A program made the translations under genes and the position numbers. Shown one piece after another: positions 26,308 to 34,736 of a stretch of 37,614 nt of DNA. Location: positions 1-37,614 of the forward strand of contig JAFXNX010000336.1 in NCBI GenBank assembly GCA_017529175.1, given 5' to 3'. Positions within the stretch are counted from its first letter, which is position 1. Each line of letters begins with the position of its first letter. The DNA comes from Clostridia bacterium (GTDB lineage: Bacteria; Bacillota_A; Clostridia; Oscillospirales; CAG-272). The notes below the pieces were generated by a model. That model did not search any database. It was not told where the DNA came from and saw nothing but the letters and a program-made list of their open reading frames with translations.

Positions 26308-26490
26308 CCGCGGCTTTGCCGCGCCGCCAAAGGGACCCGTCCCTTTGGAAACCCTGATCGAAAAGCCGAAAACGCAAACGTTTTCGGCTTTTAAAATATA
26401 AAAAATATCCGCGAACTTGTTCGCGGATCATTTATAAGCTTTTGCGGGGGTCAAAGGGGGCGCTTTTCCCGAAAAGCGTCCCCTTGAAAA
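26308..26490. repeat. Modular palindrome cluster between convergent glgB and rsmG
   Basis: Five hairpins in a row: GCGGC/GCCGC (26310-26322); CCAAAGGGA/TCCCTTTGG (26327-26348) followed by AAACCC; a 14-pair stem AAAAGCCGAAAACG/CGTTTTCGGCTTTT (26361-26392); ATCCGCGAAC/GTTCGCGGAT (26407-26428); and a CGCTTTTC/GAAAAGCG stem within GGGG/CCCC (26454-26485). Several have A/T tracts on both sides, so they can stop transcription from both directions. Similar modules in the same order occur at 37271-37614. Confidence 0.75.
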
Positions 26491-27213
26491 TCAAAGCGGT
26501 TTTTTCTTGATTTGCGCGTAGCGCCTCGGATATACATCGGGCGTCGGCGCGGTTTTTCTGTATACAAGGATACTCCTGTCTCCTCCGTCTTTGACGGTAT
26601 AGCGCTTAACGTCTTCGAGCTCGAGCCCGAGAACGGCGGCGCCGCCGCTTGCCTCGAGCGATTCTTCGCCGGCGGCGGACCCTTTCATCGCAAGAAAGCA
26701 TCCGCCGGGTTTGACAAACGGCGCGCAAAGCTCGATAAGGATATTGAGACGCGCGACCGCGCGAGCGGTGACGAAATCGAAGGATTCGCGAAAACGCGGT
26801 ACCGCGTCTTCGGCGCGCCCTGGGATCACGTCGAGCGAAACGCCGCACTTTTCCGCTGTCGCCTTTATGAACTCGCACTTCTTCGCCGTCGCGTCGAGCG
26901 CGCTCACCGAGACGTTCGGCAGAGCCGACGCTATCGGGATCGCGGGGAACCCTCCGCCCGAGCCGACGTCAAGAAGAGTCGCCGCGCCTCCCTTTGCAAG
27001 GGACGATACCGCGTCGGCGCAATACAGCGAGTCGATAACGTGCTTGTTAAGGATCTCACCGTCGTCCGTTATCGACGTAAGATTGAAAAGAGCGCCCTTT
27101 TCCTTCAGCTCCGAGACGTGCAAAAAAAGACGCCCGGCGCACTCGCGTGTCAGAAAGCTCTCGGGAAAACCCTTCGCCGCTTCAATATATCTCTCGTAAA
27201 AATCAGATGTCAT
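26491..27213 (-). CDS. rsmG: 16S rRNA (guanine-527-N7)-methyltransferase RsmG (GidB)
   Basis: 240 residues. It methylates G527 of 16S rRNA; loss gives low-level streptomycin resistance in other bacteria. The S-adenosylmethionine loop is LLDVGSGGGFPAIPIA, preceded by the substrate region FNLTSITDDGEILNKHVIDS and followed by VTARAVARLNILIELCAPFV and GGCFLAMKG. ATG at 27211-27213 is preferred to the GTG two codons earlier, because GAGGTG lies just before it. It is the last gene of the rpmH operon, 45 bases after jag, a normal origin-region order. Confidence 0.94.
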   Translation of the reverse strand: MTSDFYERYIEAAKGFPESFLTRECAGRLFLHVSELKEKGALFNLTSITDDGEILNKHVIDSLYCADAVSSLAKGGAATLLDVGSGGGFPAIPIASALPNVSVSALDATAKKCEFIKATAEKCGVSLDVIPGRAEDAVPRFRESFDFVTARAVARLNILIELCAPFVKPGGCFLAMKGSAAGEESLEASGGAAVLGLELEDVKRYTVKDGGDRSILVYRKTAPTPDVYPRRYAQIKKKPL

Positions 27214-27258
27214 ATCCACCTCAAAACGGGACCTCGATGCCGAAGTCCCGCTTTATTA

Positions 27259-28266
27259 TTATTCTTCCGTCTGTGCGCTTGACGCCGGACGTCTGAACGG
27301 GCGGCGCGAACGTCTTTCCATCTTGTCTGCGCCTTCGTACGTCACGACGATCTTGCGGTTCTCGTCCGAGCCGACGGAGTGAGTCGAAATATTCTCGACT
27401 CCCTGGAGCTCGGAGTGGATGATCCTTCTCTCATAAGGATTCATCGGCTCAAGAAGAACGTTCTTGCGGTACTTCTTCGCCTTCTCCGCCGTTCTGCGGG
27501 CGAGGGCGCGAAGGGTCTCTTCTCTTTTCGCTCTGTAGTTCTCAATATCGACTACTATCTTGACGAATTCCTTTTGAGTGCTGCCTCCGCGTCTGAGCGC
27601 GGAAAGGTTTATAAGATACTGGATCGCGTCGAGAGTCTCGCCGTGGTGACCGATAAGGATACCGGCGCCCTCTCCCGCGATAACGAGTCTCGGGTAGGAC
27701 GTGCCGCCCTCTCCCGCGGTCTCGATGCCGTCGAACGACGCTGTCGCGTCGATCTCCATATTTTTAAGAAGCGTGTTCGCAAACTCGATCGCGTACTGCT
27801 TTTCTTCTTCCGTAACAACGATGACCTTCGGCTCTTTTGCGGGAGTCTGCGCCTTTTCGTCCTGACTCTTTTCGGCTTTCTTCTCGGCCTTCTTTTCGAC
27901 GGGCTTCTTCTCGGGACGCTGTTTCTCGGGCGCTTTCTTTTCGGGACGGCGGTCGCCTTTCTTTTCCGCCTTTTGATCCTGCGAGCGCTCTCCCGCTTTC
28001 TTATCTGCGCGGGGCGCGTCTCCCGATCCGCCCTTGCCGGTCGAAAGCTTCATATCTTTTACGGACGAAACGATGTCGTCAAGCGTTATCTCTTCTTCAT
28101 CGTTGATCGTAACTCTGATCTTCGCGGGAGAGCTTCCTATCCCGAGAAAACCCTTTTTCGGCATTGCCGCTATATCGTAGGAAGCGTTCTTGCCCCCGTA
28201 CTCGGCAATGGCGTTATTCATCGCTTCTTCGACGGTTTTGCCGGTAACAAAGATTTCTTCGCTCAT
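27259..28266 (-). CDS. jag: RNA-binding protein Jag (KhpB; SpoIIIJ-associated)
   Basis: 335 residues. An N-terminal Jag domain (IFVTGKTVEEAMNNAIAEYG, ending KKGFLGIGSSPAKIRV) is followed by a low-complexity linker of about 85 residues made almost only of Lys, Glu, Pro, Arg and Gln (residues about 80-155), then a KH domain with its GxxG loop (ILIGHHGETLDAIQYL) and an R3H domain (NPYERRIIHSELQ). Jag/KhpB binds RNA with KhpA and affects cell elongation and division in streptococci. The linker is longer than in Bacillus. It lies 14 bases after yidC. Confidence 0.94.
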   Translation of the reverse strand: MSEEIFVTGKTVEEAMNNAIAEYGGKNASYDIAAMPKKGFLGIGSSPAKIRVTINDEEEITLDDIVSSVKDMKLSTGKGGSGDAPRADKKAGERSQDQKAEKKGDRRPEKKAPEKQRPEKKPVEKKAEKKAEKSQDEKAQTPAKEPKVIVVTEEEKQYAIEFANTLLKNMEIDATASFDGIETAGEGGTSYPRLVIAGEGAGILIGHHGETLDAIQYLINLSALRRGGSTQKEFVKIVVDIENYRAKREETLRALARRTAEKAKKYRKNVLLEPMNPYERRIIHSELQGVENISTHSVGSDENRKIVVTYEGADKMERRSRRPFRRPASSAQTEE

Positions 28267-28280
28267 ATATTCGGTTTACC

Positions 28281-29531
28281 TCATTTTTTCTTTTTTTTCT
28301 CGAATTTCGTTCCCTTGTCGTCCTTGATGGGAGCTTCAATCGAGCTGACGCCCTTGATCTCGACGCCGTTCAATTTAGTGTTCTTTTCGTCAGACGCGGC
28401 GTCATCGCTCTTATCCGTTGCAGAGTCGTCGACATCGTCGTATCTTGTGACTTTACCGTCGTCTGCCGTATCCTCGTCGTCTTCCTCGTCAATATAGTGG
28501 AGAGAACGGGGTCTCGGGCTGTTCGGGTCGCGCTCGGTGTTCTTCTTCTTTACCTGAGTCTTGAACATTTCGCGCTCCGCTTCTTTATAGTCCTCTTCGG
28601 TGAAGACGGGAAGCGGCATTGCTTTAGACAGAATTATCTGCTGGAGCAGGGAAAGAAGGTTTCTGAATATCCAGTAGATACCGATTGCCGCGGCAACGAT
28701 CCATGCGAAATAGCCGGACAGAAGAGGCATCGCGTAAAGCATCGCCTTCATACTGCATCCGCCCTGAGCGTTCTGCTGCATGGGATCCTGATATGTGAAT
28801 TTCTTAGTGAGCCACTGGCTGAAAATGAGAGCGGCTACCGTGATGACCGGGATGAGTATCATCCATGACCAGCCGGTATCTCTCGGCGCGACGGAAAGGT
28901 CGATCGATCCGCCGAACAATTTGAAGTTCGGGATCCTCGAGAAGTCGAAGTCCGTAACGCCCGCCGCCTTTGCCATACTCGTCGCCGTTCCTTCTCCGAG
29001 CGTGCGGAGGTTAGACACGAGCTTGATCTGCGAGTAAGCGTCGTTCGATGCGATCTGCTCTATTCCCGTAAAGCCCTTTGCGTAAAGGCTGTTCGAAAGA
29101 GCCACCATCTTGGTTATCGCCGCCGAGGGGACACTTGAGAGGTATCTTATCGGCATCGTGATAACTCTGAAGAGCGCGAAGAGGATAGGCATCTGAACGA
29201 GGAGAGGAAGACATCCGCTCATGGGATTGAAGTTCTCCTTGTTGTACAGCGCCATCGTCTCCTGCTGTATCTTCTGCTGAGTCGCTTTATCGGTGCGGCC
29301 CTTATATTTGTTTCTGATAGCCGCGACCTTCGGCGCGAATTTTGCCTGCTTTATCGAGTTCTTCTGCTGCTTGATCCCGAAGGGAAGCAGAATGATCTGC
29401 ATGATTATAGCGAAGAAGAACAGGGCGAAAAGATAATTTCCGATCCCGATAAGATTGCAGAAATCATGGCAAATGCGAAGGATGAACGCGATCGGTACGC
29501 GTATAATATCAACTATTCCTTCAATAAACAT
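28281..29531 (-). CDS. yidC: Membrane protein insertase YidC (SpoIIIJ/OxaA)
   Basis: 416 residues. It inserts proteins into the inner membrane, alone or with SecYEG. Five transmembrane regions are visible, starting FALFFFAIIMQIILLPFGIK, with the coiled hairpin DKATQQKIQQETMALYNKEN and NPMSGCLPLLVQMPILFALF. There is no lipobox at the N-terminus, unlike many Bacillota forms. The C-terminus is a long charged tail of about 110 residues. The arginine normally found in the hydrophilic groove (IRTLVLPL in Bacillus SpoIIIJ) aligns with Gln here (MQIILLPF). AAAAGGAAAAG precedes the ATG. Confidence 0.94.
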   Translation of the reverse strand: MFIEGIVDIIRVPIAFILRICHDFCNLIGIGNYLFALFFFAIIMQIILLPFGIKQQKNSIKQAKFAPKVAAIRNKYKGRTDKATQQKIQQETMALYNKENFNPMSGCLPLLVQMPILFALFRVITMPIRYLSSVPSAAITKMVALSNSLYAKGFTGIEQIASNDAYSQIKLVSNLRTLGEGTATSMAKAAGVTDFDFSRIPNFKLFGGSIDLSVAPRDTGWSWMILIPVITVAALIFSQWLTKKFTYQDPMQQNAQGGCSMKAMLYAMPLLSGYFAWIVAAAIGIYWIFRNLLSLLQQIILSKAMPLPVFTEEDYKEAEREMFKTQVKKKNTERDPNSPRPRSLHYIDEEDDEDTADDGKVTRYDDVDDSATDKSDDAASDEKNTKLNGVEIKGVSSIEAPIKDDKGTKFEKKKKK

Positions 29532-29549
29532 AGCACTTTTCCTTTTGGT

Positions 29550-29864
29550 TTATTTGTCGGACGGCGTATCTCCGTCCTGCGCGTCTACAGCGCTTTCCTG
29601 TTTTGCGGGGTTTTCCGCGGTCCTGTGTTTCTTCCGGAGAGGGACCGGATCGTACCCGCCCTTTGAAAACGGGTTGCACCTGAGTACCCTCCAGACGGCG
29701 AGGACAAGTCCGACGACAGGACCCCATTCCTCGAGCGCGCCTATCGCATACGACGAACACGTCGGCGTAAAGCGGCATGACGCCGGCCTTCCGGAAGATA
29801 TGAATTTCTGATAAAGCCGTATCGGAATGACAAGCGGTTTGCTGAGCAGCTTGTTAAGTTTCAT
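29550..29864 (-). CDS. yidD: Membrane protein insertion efficiency factor YidD
   Basis: 104 residues. A small membrane-associated protein that assists YidC. The signature cysteine-rich block is present ([20 protein letters not shown]), with [20 protein letters not shown] and [13 protein letters not shown]. The C-terminus extends about 30 residues beyond the usual end ([20 protein letters not shown]). The start MKLNKLL at 29862-29864 overlaps the rnpA end by 11 bases, so translation is probably coupled. yidC follows after 18 bases. Confidence 0.92.
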   Translation of the reverse strand: MKLNKLLSKPLVIPIRLYQKFISSGRPASCRFTPTCSSYAIGALEEWGPVVGLVLAVWRVLRCNPFSKGGYDPVPLRKKHRTAENPAKQESAVDAQDGDTPSDK

Positions 29865-30279
29865 CTCCGACACCCTTTGTTTCTTCTGCCGCGCTCTTTG
29901 CGGCAGGTACTTCGAGCATATCGAGTTTTGTGAGCGCGTACTGCATGTCACGTTTTACGTCCTGCATTTTAACCTCAGTGGTGCGTTCTCTCGCCGCGGC
30001 GACGATTATAAAGCCGCGCCTGATACCGCATTCCCGGTCGATCTGCCTATACGCCTCCCGGATTATCCTTTTCGCCCGGTTTCTCTCCACTGCGCCTCCG
30101 ATCTTTTTCGAGGCTGAAATGCCCACACGGTTTATGCTCTCTTTCAGCGGATTCTCTCGTTTCAGTTTTTTCTCGTGCCTGTCCTTTAACACGTATACCG
30201 CGACGGTCTTCGTCACGGCGCGGCGCCCTGAATACGCCTTCGTGAAAAGATGGTTTTCCGTTAGTGAAATATAGTTCAC
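29854..30279 (-). CDS. rnpA: Ribonuclease P protein component
   Basis: 141 residues. It helps the RNase P RNA cut the 5' leader from pre-tRNAs. The RNR motif region reads [20 protein letters not shown], with [16 protein letters not shown] before it and [20 protein letters not shown] after. The start is GTG 30277-30279, with a perfect AGGAGG 5 bases upstream. The C-terminal 25 residues ([13 protein letters not shown]) are a low-complexity extension. It lies 115 bases after rpmH with a terminator-like hairpin between. Confidence 0.94.
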   Translation of the reverse strand: MNYISLTENHLFTKAYSGRRAVTKTVAVYVLKDRHEKKLKRENPLKESINRVGISASKKIGGAVERNRAKRIIREAYRQIDRECGIRRGFIIVAAARERTTEVKMQDVKRDMQYALTKLDMLEVPAAKSAAEETKGVGDET

Positions 30280-30319
30280 CGGATCCTCCTCTGCCCACAG
30301 CGCCCCTCGCCCTTAGAAC

Positions 30320-30351
30320 AAAACCTCCGACGCTTTTCAAAGATCGGAGGT
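30320..30351 (-). terminator. Terminator-like hairpin between rpmH and rnpA
   Basis: On the minus strand ACCTCCGA pairs with TCGGAGGT (30344-30351 and 30323-30330) and is followed by TTTGTTCT. It probably lets only part of the rpmH transcripts continue into rnpA, keeping L34 in excess over the RNase P protein. Confidence 0.65.
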
Positions 30352-30394
30352 AATTTCGACTCAGGTGCGCTTGATATTAAAATCCGGACAGCTC

Positions 30395-30529
30395 TCAGTG
30401 AGTAAGTCTCGCTCTGCCTTTCGCGCGGCGTCTCTTAAGCACTTTTCTTCCGTCAGCGGTTGCCATTCTCTTTCTGAAACCGTGGACTTTTTTTCTCTGA
30501 CGCTTTTTAGGCTGATAAGTTCTGAGCAT
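30395..30529 (-). CDS. rpmH: Ribosomal protein L34
   Basis: 44 residues, the normal length. The protein starts [20 protein letters not shown] and ends [12 protein letters not shown], matching L34 throughout. The ribosome site AGGAGGTG (30536-30543) lies 6 bases before ATG 30527-30529. It is the first gene of the rpmH-rnpA-yidD-yidC-jag-rsmG operon. dnaA, often its divergent neighbour, is not here; the lysine operon lies upstream instead. Confidence 0.98.
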   Translation of the reverse strand: MLRTYQPKKRQRKKVHGFRKRMATADGRKVLKRRRAKGRARLTH

Positions 30530-30609
30530 TATCGCACCTCCTTATTTTAAGTGAAAATTATTCGATGTAATCAAGAGGACACTTGTCCCCATACGCATAG
30601 GCAAAATAT

Positions 30610-30639
30610 ATTATAACTATAAAATGGCGCTTTTGTCAA
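30610..30639 (-). promoter_or_regulatory. Sigma-A promoter of the rpmH operon
   Basis: On the minus strand TTGACA (30634-30639) and TATAAT (30610-30615) are 18 bases apart. The predicted start near 30602 gives a leader of about 70 bases. Confidence 0.85.
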
Positions 30640-30672
30640 CACTTTTGAGAAAATTTTTTATTTTAGCTCAAA
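30640..30672 (-). terminator. AT-rich dyad after lysA
   Basis: TTTTGAG and CTCAAAA arms enclose an AAAAT/ATTTT inner stem directly upstream of the rpmH -35 box. It could end the dap operon transcript, though no T tract follows on the minus strand, so the call is weak. Confidence 0.4.
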
Positions 30673-30688
30673 AACCGTCCGTCTTTCA

Positions 30689-32014
30689 CTACTCGTCAAG
30701 AGACGAAATATCGTCATACGTTTCGCGTCTCACCGCGACGCGACTCGCGCCGCCCGAGAGCATTACTATCGGCGGACGGGGTATGCGGTTGTAGTTCGAC
30801 GCCATCGAATAATTGTACGCCCCGGTCGTAAGACACGCGACGATATCGTCCCTCTTTACGGACGACGGGAGCGCGACTTTTTCCTGAATTATGTCGCCGC
30901 TCTCACAGCATCTTCCGACGACGCTGCAAAGCATATCGGGCTCTTCGTCCGCTTTGTTTGCCGCGATCAGCGTGTAAGGGGACTTGTACATAGCGTATCT
31001 GACGTTGTCGGTCATGCCTCCGTCGACTGATACGTAATTGACGAATTCAGGGATCTTCTTTACCGTTCCGACGGTGTAAAGAGTCATTCCGGCGTCGGCG
31101 ACGATACTGCGCCCCGGCTCAAGGATCACCATCGGCACGGGAAGCGCGCGCGAAGCGCATACTCCCTTTATATGTTCCGCGATAATGGAAATGTTATTTG
31201 CGATATCGACAGCGGGATCGCGCTCGAGATAGCGCACGGCAAAACCGCCGCCGAGGTCAAGTACGTCCGCCGTAAATCCGAGGTCCCGCCTCATATCGTC
31301 GATAAACTCAAGCATGACGCTTGCGGCGCGAAGGTAGACCGACGCGTCGAATACCTGCGAGCCGATATGACAATGGTATCCGGCAAGCTCAAGACCGGAC
31401 AGCGAGAGCGCCGTCTTCGTGATCTCCTTTGCCTGCCCCGTCACTATCGCCGAGCCGAATTTCGAATCGACTTTTCCCGTCGACACCGCCGCGAACGTAT
31501 GCGGATCGATGCCGGGAGTGATGCGAAGAAGCACCTTCTGTCTTGCGCCGCGCGCCGACGCCTCGCGGTCGATCGCAAAGAGCTCCTCCTCGTTGTCGAC
31601 GACAAAATACCCGACGCCGTGATCCATGGCGAACGCAACGTCGGCGTCCGTCTTGTTGTTCGAGTGGAAAAGCGCGTTTTCAAGAGGAAATCCCGCGCAT
31701 ACCGCGGTGTATATCTCGCCGCAGGACACGACGTCGACGAACATTCCCTCGCTTGCCATTATCCTGTAGATCTCCTTGAACGACGCGGCTTTTGAAGCGT
31801 AAGCCGCCGCGGCGCGAACGCCGAACGACTCTGCCAGCGCCGCCTTGTATGTGCGGCATCTCTCTCTTATCCTGTCTTCGTCCATAAGGTAGAGCGGCGT
31901 TCCGTAAGTACGCGCAAGCTCCGTCGTATCGACTCCGGCAAAGCAAAGATGCCCCTTGCCGTTCACCGACACGTTTTCGCAAAGCAGATCTCTTGTATCA
32001 AGACCGACTGTCAT
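30689..32014 (-). CDS. lysA: Diaminopimelate decarboxylase
   Basis: 441 residues. It decarboxylates meso-diaminopimelate to L-lysine with pyridoxal phosphate. The PLP lysine is in AAAAYASKAASFKEI. Other signatures are YHCHIGSQVFD, DLGGGFAVRY, ILEPGRSIVADAGMTLY, VDGGMTDNVRYAMY and the substrate loop VGRCCESGD. Near the end, ACLTTGAYNYSMASNYNRI is typical. ATG 32012-32014 follows GAGGAATTTGAA. It is the last gene of the dap operon, 42 bases after ddh. Confidence 0.96.
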   Translation of the reverse strand: MTVGLDTRDLLCENVSVNGKGHLCFAGVDTTELARTYGTPLYLMDEDRIRERCRTYKAALAESFGVRAAAAYASKAASFKEIYRIMASEGMFVDVVSCGEIYTAVCAGFPLENALFHSNNKTDADVAFAMDHGVGYFVVDNEEELFAIDREASARGARQKVLLRITPGIDPHTFAAVSTGKVDSKFGSAIVTGQAKEITKTALSLSGLELAGYHCHIGSQVFDASVYLRAASVMLEFIDDMRRDLGFTADVLDLGGGFAVRYLERDPAVDIANNISIIAEHIKGVCASRALPVPMVILEPGRSIVADAGMTLYTVGTVKKIPEFVNYVSVDGGMTDNVRYAMYKSPYTLIAANKADEEPDMLCSVVGRCCESGDIIQEKVALPSSVKRDDIVACLTTGAYNYSMASNYNRIPRPPIVMLSGGASRVAVRRETYDDISSLDE

Positions 32015-32056
32015 TTCAAATTCCTCGTTTTAATTATTTGCCGTATTTCTCCGGCA

Positions 32057-33031
32057 TCAGAGCATCGACGCGCGAAGCTCATCGGGCGAGAGCGGCGAGA
32101 GGTCTTTCGGCGCTACGTCGAAGAGCGTTATACATCCGGTCTCCCCGCGGCTTCTCATGCGGTAAACGCCTCTTGCCGCCGCGACGAGCACGCCCGCCGT
32201 GAATTCGGGATTCGAATCAAGCGTCAGTTTGTATTCTATCGTGTGTTTGTGCGAGCCGTCGCCGCTCTTTCCGCTCCGGATCACAAATCCTCCGTGCGGA
32301 AGTTCGGAGTGGTCGCGCTTCATTTCTTCCGCCGAAATGAACTTTACCGTCGTGTCGTAGTCCGCGAAATAGTCCGGCATCGTCACGATCTCGCGCTCGA
32401 TCCTCTCAAGGTCGGCGCCCTCTTCCGCGACGACGAAGCATTCGCGAAGGTGCTTCTCTCTCGTCGTAAGGCAGGGGTTTGCCCCGCTCCTCACCGCGTC
32501 GAGAGCTTCCTCTCTCGGTATCGTGTACTGCCTTGCGTCGATAACGCCGTCGATACGGCGCACCGCGTCCGAGTGTCCCTGACTGACCCCGCGTCCCCAG
32601 AAGGTGTAGCTCTCGCCCTCGGGAAGGATCGCCGAGGCGTAAAGTCTGTTCAGAGAGAACATTCCGGGGTCCCATCCCGCGGAGATCAGCGCGAGCGTTC
32701 CCGCGCTCTTTGCCGCCGCGTCTACCGCCGCGAAGTGTTCGGGTATTTTCGGATGAGTGTCAAAGCTGTCGACGAGAGAAAAGTTCTTCGCGATCGCCGG
32801 AGTCATAACGGGAAGGTCCGTCGCGCTCCCGCCGCAGATTATCATGACGTCTATCTCATCCTTGAATTTTGCGACGTCGTCGGCTGAGTAAACCTTTGCG
32901 CCGAGGACCGTCTTAACACTCGATGGGTCGCGTCTCGTAAATACGCCGACCGTCTCGACGTCGTTATTCTGCGCCGCGGAATACTCAACTCCGCGCCCGA
33001 GATTTCCGTAACCGTAAATTCCGATCTTCAT
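32057..33031 (-). CDS. ddh: meso-Diaminopimelate dehydrogenase
   Basis: 324 residues. It converts tetrahydrodipicolinate, ammonia and NADPH directly into meso-diaminopimelate, replacing the four-step succinylase or acetylase branch. The nucleotide-binding start is MKIGIYGYGNLGRGVEYSA. Family signatures follow: VMIICGGSATDLPVMTP, SFDTHPKIPEHFAAVDAAA, ALISAGWDPGMFSLNRLYA and FWGRGVSQGHSDAVRRIDGV. Length matches the family (about 325). It lies between dapB and lysA in one operon. Confidence 0.95.
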   Translation of the reverse strand: MKIGIYGYGNLGRGVEYSAAQNNDVETVGVFTRRDPSSVKTVLGAKVYSADDVAKFKDEIDVMIICGGSATDLPVMTPAIAKNFSLVDSFDTHPKIPEHFAAVDAAAKSAGTLALISAGWDPGMFSLNRLYASAILPEGESYTFWGRGVSQGHSDAVRRIDGVIDARQYTIPREEALDAVRSGANPCLTTREKHLRECFVVAEEGADLERIEREIVTMPDYFADYDTTVKFISAEEMKRDHSELPHGGFVIRSGKSGDGSHKHTIEYKLTLDSNPEFTAGVLVAAARGVYRMRSRGETGCITLFDVAPKDLSPLSPDELRASML

Positions 33032-33052
33032 CTTTCCGTTCCCTCCCGACTG

Positions 33053-33799
33053 TTATATCTTTATCATATCTTTCATAGAGTAAAGCCCCGGCGCCTTGTC
33101 CGCAAGCCACTTCGCGGCGGTGAGGGCGCCTTCGGCGAAGAGAGTCCTGCTGCCCGCCTCGTGCTTCAGCGTCACCGTTTCGTTCTGAGTTCCGACTATG
33201 ACCTCGTGAACGCCGACGACGTTTCCGATTCGCACGCTCGAAATTCCTATTTCATCCTTTTCGCGCTTCGCGTGTCCCGATCTTCCGCAAACTGCGCGAA
33301 GTTCCGGGCGCGCCTCTTTTATCGCGTCGGAAAGCGCGATCGCAGTTCCGCTCGGAGAATCGATCTTTCTGTCGTGATGTACCTCGACGATCTCGATCTC
33401 GGCGCCGCTCATGACAGACGCCGCCTTCGCGGCGAGAGCGCACAGAAGCGCCACTCCCACGGAGAAGTTCGCGGCGAAGAAAACGGGTATCTTTTCGGAC
33501 GCCGCCTCTATCATTTTCTTTTCTTCCTCTGTCTGACCGGTCGTTGCGACAACGAGAGGAGTCGCGCTCTTTACCGCGTATTCCGTCAGCGCCGCCGCCG
33601 CCGAATGGTGTGAAAAGTCAACGATACAGTCGACCTTAACGTCAACTTCACCGAACGTCTTATATACCGGAACGGGCATGCCGAAAGACTCCGACGGGTC
33701 GACCCCCGCCGCCGTCCTGACGCCGCTCGCGGGGTCGAGCGTCAGCTTATAGACCTCGCTCCCCATATGTCCGCAAATGCCGGAAAGTAATATATCCAT
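33053..33799 (-). CDS. dapB: 4-Hydroxy-tetrahydrodipicolinate reductase
   Basis: 248 residues. It reduces the DapA product to tetrahydrodipicolinate with NAD(P)H. The nucleotide-binding loop is LLSGICGHMGSEVY. The substrate and catalytic stretch is EIVEVHHDRKIDSPSGTAIA, which matches the family pattern (HH, then K and SGTA). VDCIVDFSHHSA and VVATTGQTEEE are also typical. It begins 10 bases after dapA, implying coupled expression. Confidence 0.96.
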   Translation of the reverse strand: MDILLSGICGHMGSEVYKLTLDPASGVRTAAGVDPSESFGMPVPVYKTFGEVDVKVDCIVDFSHHSAAAALTEYAVKSATPLVVATTGQTEEEKKMIEAASEKIPVFFAANFSVGVALLCALAAKAASVMSGAEIEIVEVHHDRKIDSPSGTAIALSDAIKEARPELRAVCGRSGHAKREKDEIGISSVRIGNVVGVHEVIVGTQNETVTLKHEAGSRTLFAEGALTAAKWLADKAPGLYSMKDMIKI

Positions 33800-33809
33800 A
33801 CGTCGCTCC

Positions 33810-34700
33810 TTATACGTTTATGCCGCACGCTCTCATCTCGCGAAGGAGAAGTTCACCGTGCGCTTCTTCAATGGGCGTGAGGGGCAGACGAAGCGAGTTC
33901 GCGCCGTATCCCATCGCACTCATCGCCGCCTTCGCGGGGATCGGGTTGACCTCGCAGAAAAGCGCGTCAATAAGGGGAAGATATCCGAGCTGCATCCTCG
34001 CCGCCGCGGAGTAGTCTCCCTCGAGGCAGAGGTGACACATCTTCGACGTCTCGGCGGGAAGAAGGTTCGAGAGCACGGAAATGACGCCCTTCGCTCCGAG
34101 CGACATGATCGGTACGATCTGGTCGTCGTTGCCGGAATAAAGGTCGAATCCGTCGCCGCATATTGCCGCGATCTCGGCGATCTGCGAAATATTTCCGGAC
34201 GCTTCCTTCACTCCGACGATATTCGGATGGCGCGAAAGCTCGAGCACCGACGCGGGAGTCAGGTTGCATCCCGTCCTTGACGGAACGTTGTAAAGTATAC
34301 ACGGCTTCGTCGACTCGTCCGCGATCTTTGCGAACGACTCGATAAGTCCGCGCTGTGTTGCTTTGTTGTAATAGGGGGTAACGAGAAGCATCGCGTCGGC
34401 GTCCATCTCGCACGCCGCCTTTGTCAGTTCTATCGCGTACGCGGTGTCGTTGGAGCCGGTACCTGCGATGACCGGAACGCGGCGCGCCACACGGTCGACG
34501 CAGTACTTCATCACGTCGCGGTGCTCTTCGTCCGAAAGGGTCGAGCCCTCGCCGGTAGTACCCGCGACGACGATCGCGTCGATGCCCGCGTCGATCTGAA
34601 AGTCTATAAGTCTGCCGAAGCTCTCGTAGTCGACGCTCCCGTCCTCAAAAAACGGAGTGATAATGGCTGTCGCCGCTCCTTCAAATACTGTCTTTTTCAT
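33810..34700 (-). CDS. dapA: 4-Hydroxy-tetrahydrodipicolinate synthase
   Basis: 296 residues. It condenses pyruvate with aspartate semialdehyde, the first committed step of diaminopimelate and lysine synthesis. VVAGTTGEGSTLSDEEH holds the threonine pair, ILYNVPSRTG the catalytic tyrosine and the carboxylate-binding arginine, and VGVKEASGN the Schiff-base lysine. The start at 34698-34700 (MKKTVFEGAATAI) has AAAAGGAGA 5 bases upstream; longer in-frame starts would run into the riboswitch terminator. It is the first gene of the dap operon. Confidence 0.96.
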   Translation of the reverse strand: MKKTVFEGAATAIITPFFEDGSVDYESFGRLIDFQIDAGIDAIVVAGTTGEGSTLSDEEHRDVMKYCVDRVARRVPVIAGTGSNDTAYAIELTKAACEMDADAMLLVTPYYNKATQRGLIESFAKIADESTKPCILYNVPSRTGCNLTPASVLELSRHPNIVGVKEASGNISQIAEIAAICGDGFDLYSGNDDQIVPIMSLGAKGVISVLSNLLPAETSKMCHLCLEGDYSAAARMQLGYLPLIDALFCEVNPIPAKAAMSAMGYGANSLRLPLTPIEEAHGELLLREMRACGINV

Positions 34701-34736
34701 TTTTATTCTCCTTTTGATAGTCATTGCCGCCGCAAT

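Noticed and set aside
26415..26422. GAAC..GTTC near 26411-26424 as a second LexA box
   Set aside because: The half-sites are separated by 2 bases instead of 4, and the sequence is part of a repeated hairpin module.
30530..30688. Region upstream of rpmH as oriC with DnaA boxes
   Set aside because: No clear TTATCCACA-type boxes and no dnaA; the stretch is accounted for by a promoter and an AT-rich dyad.
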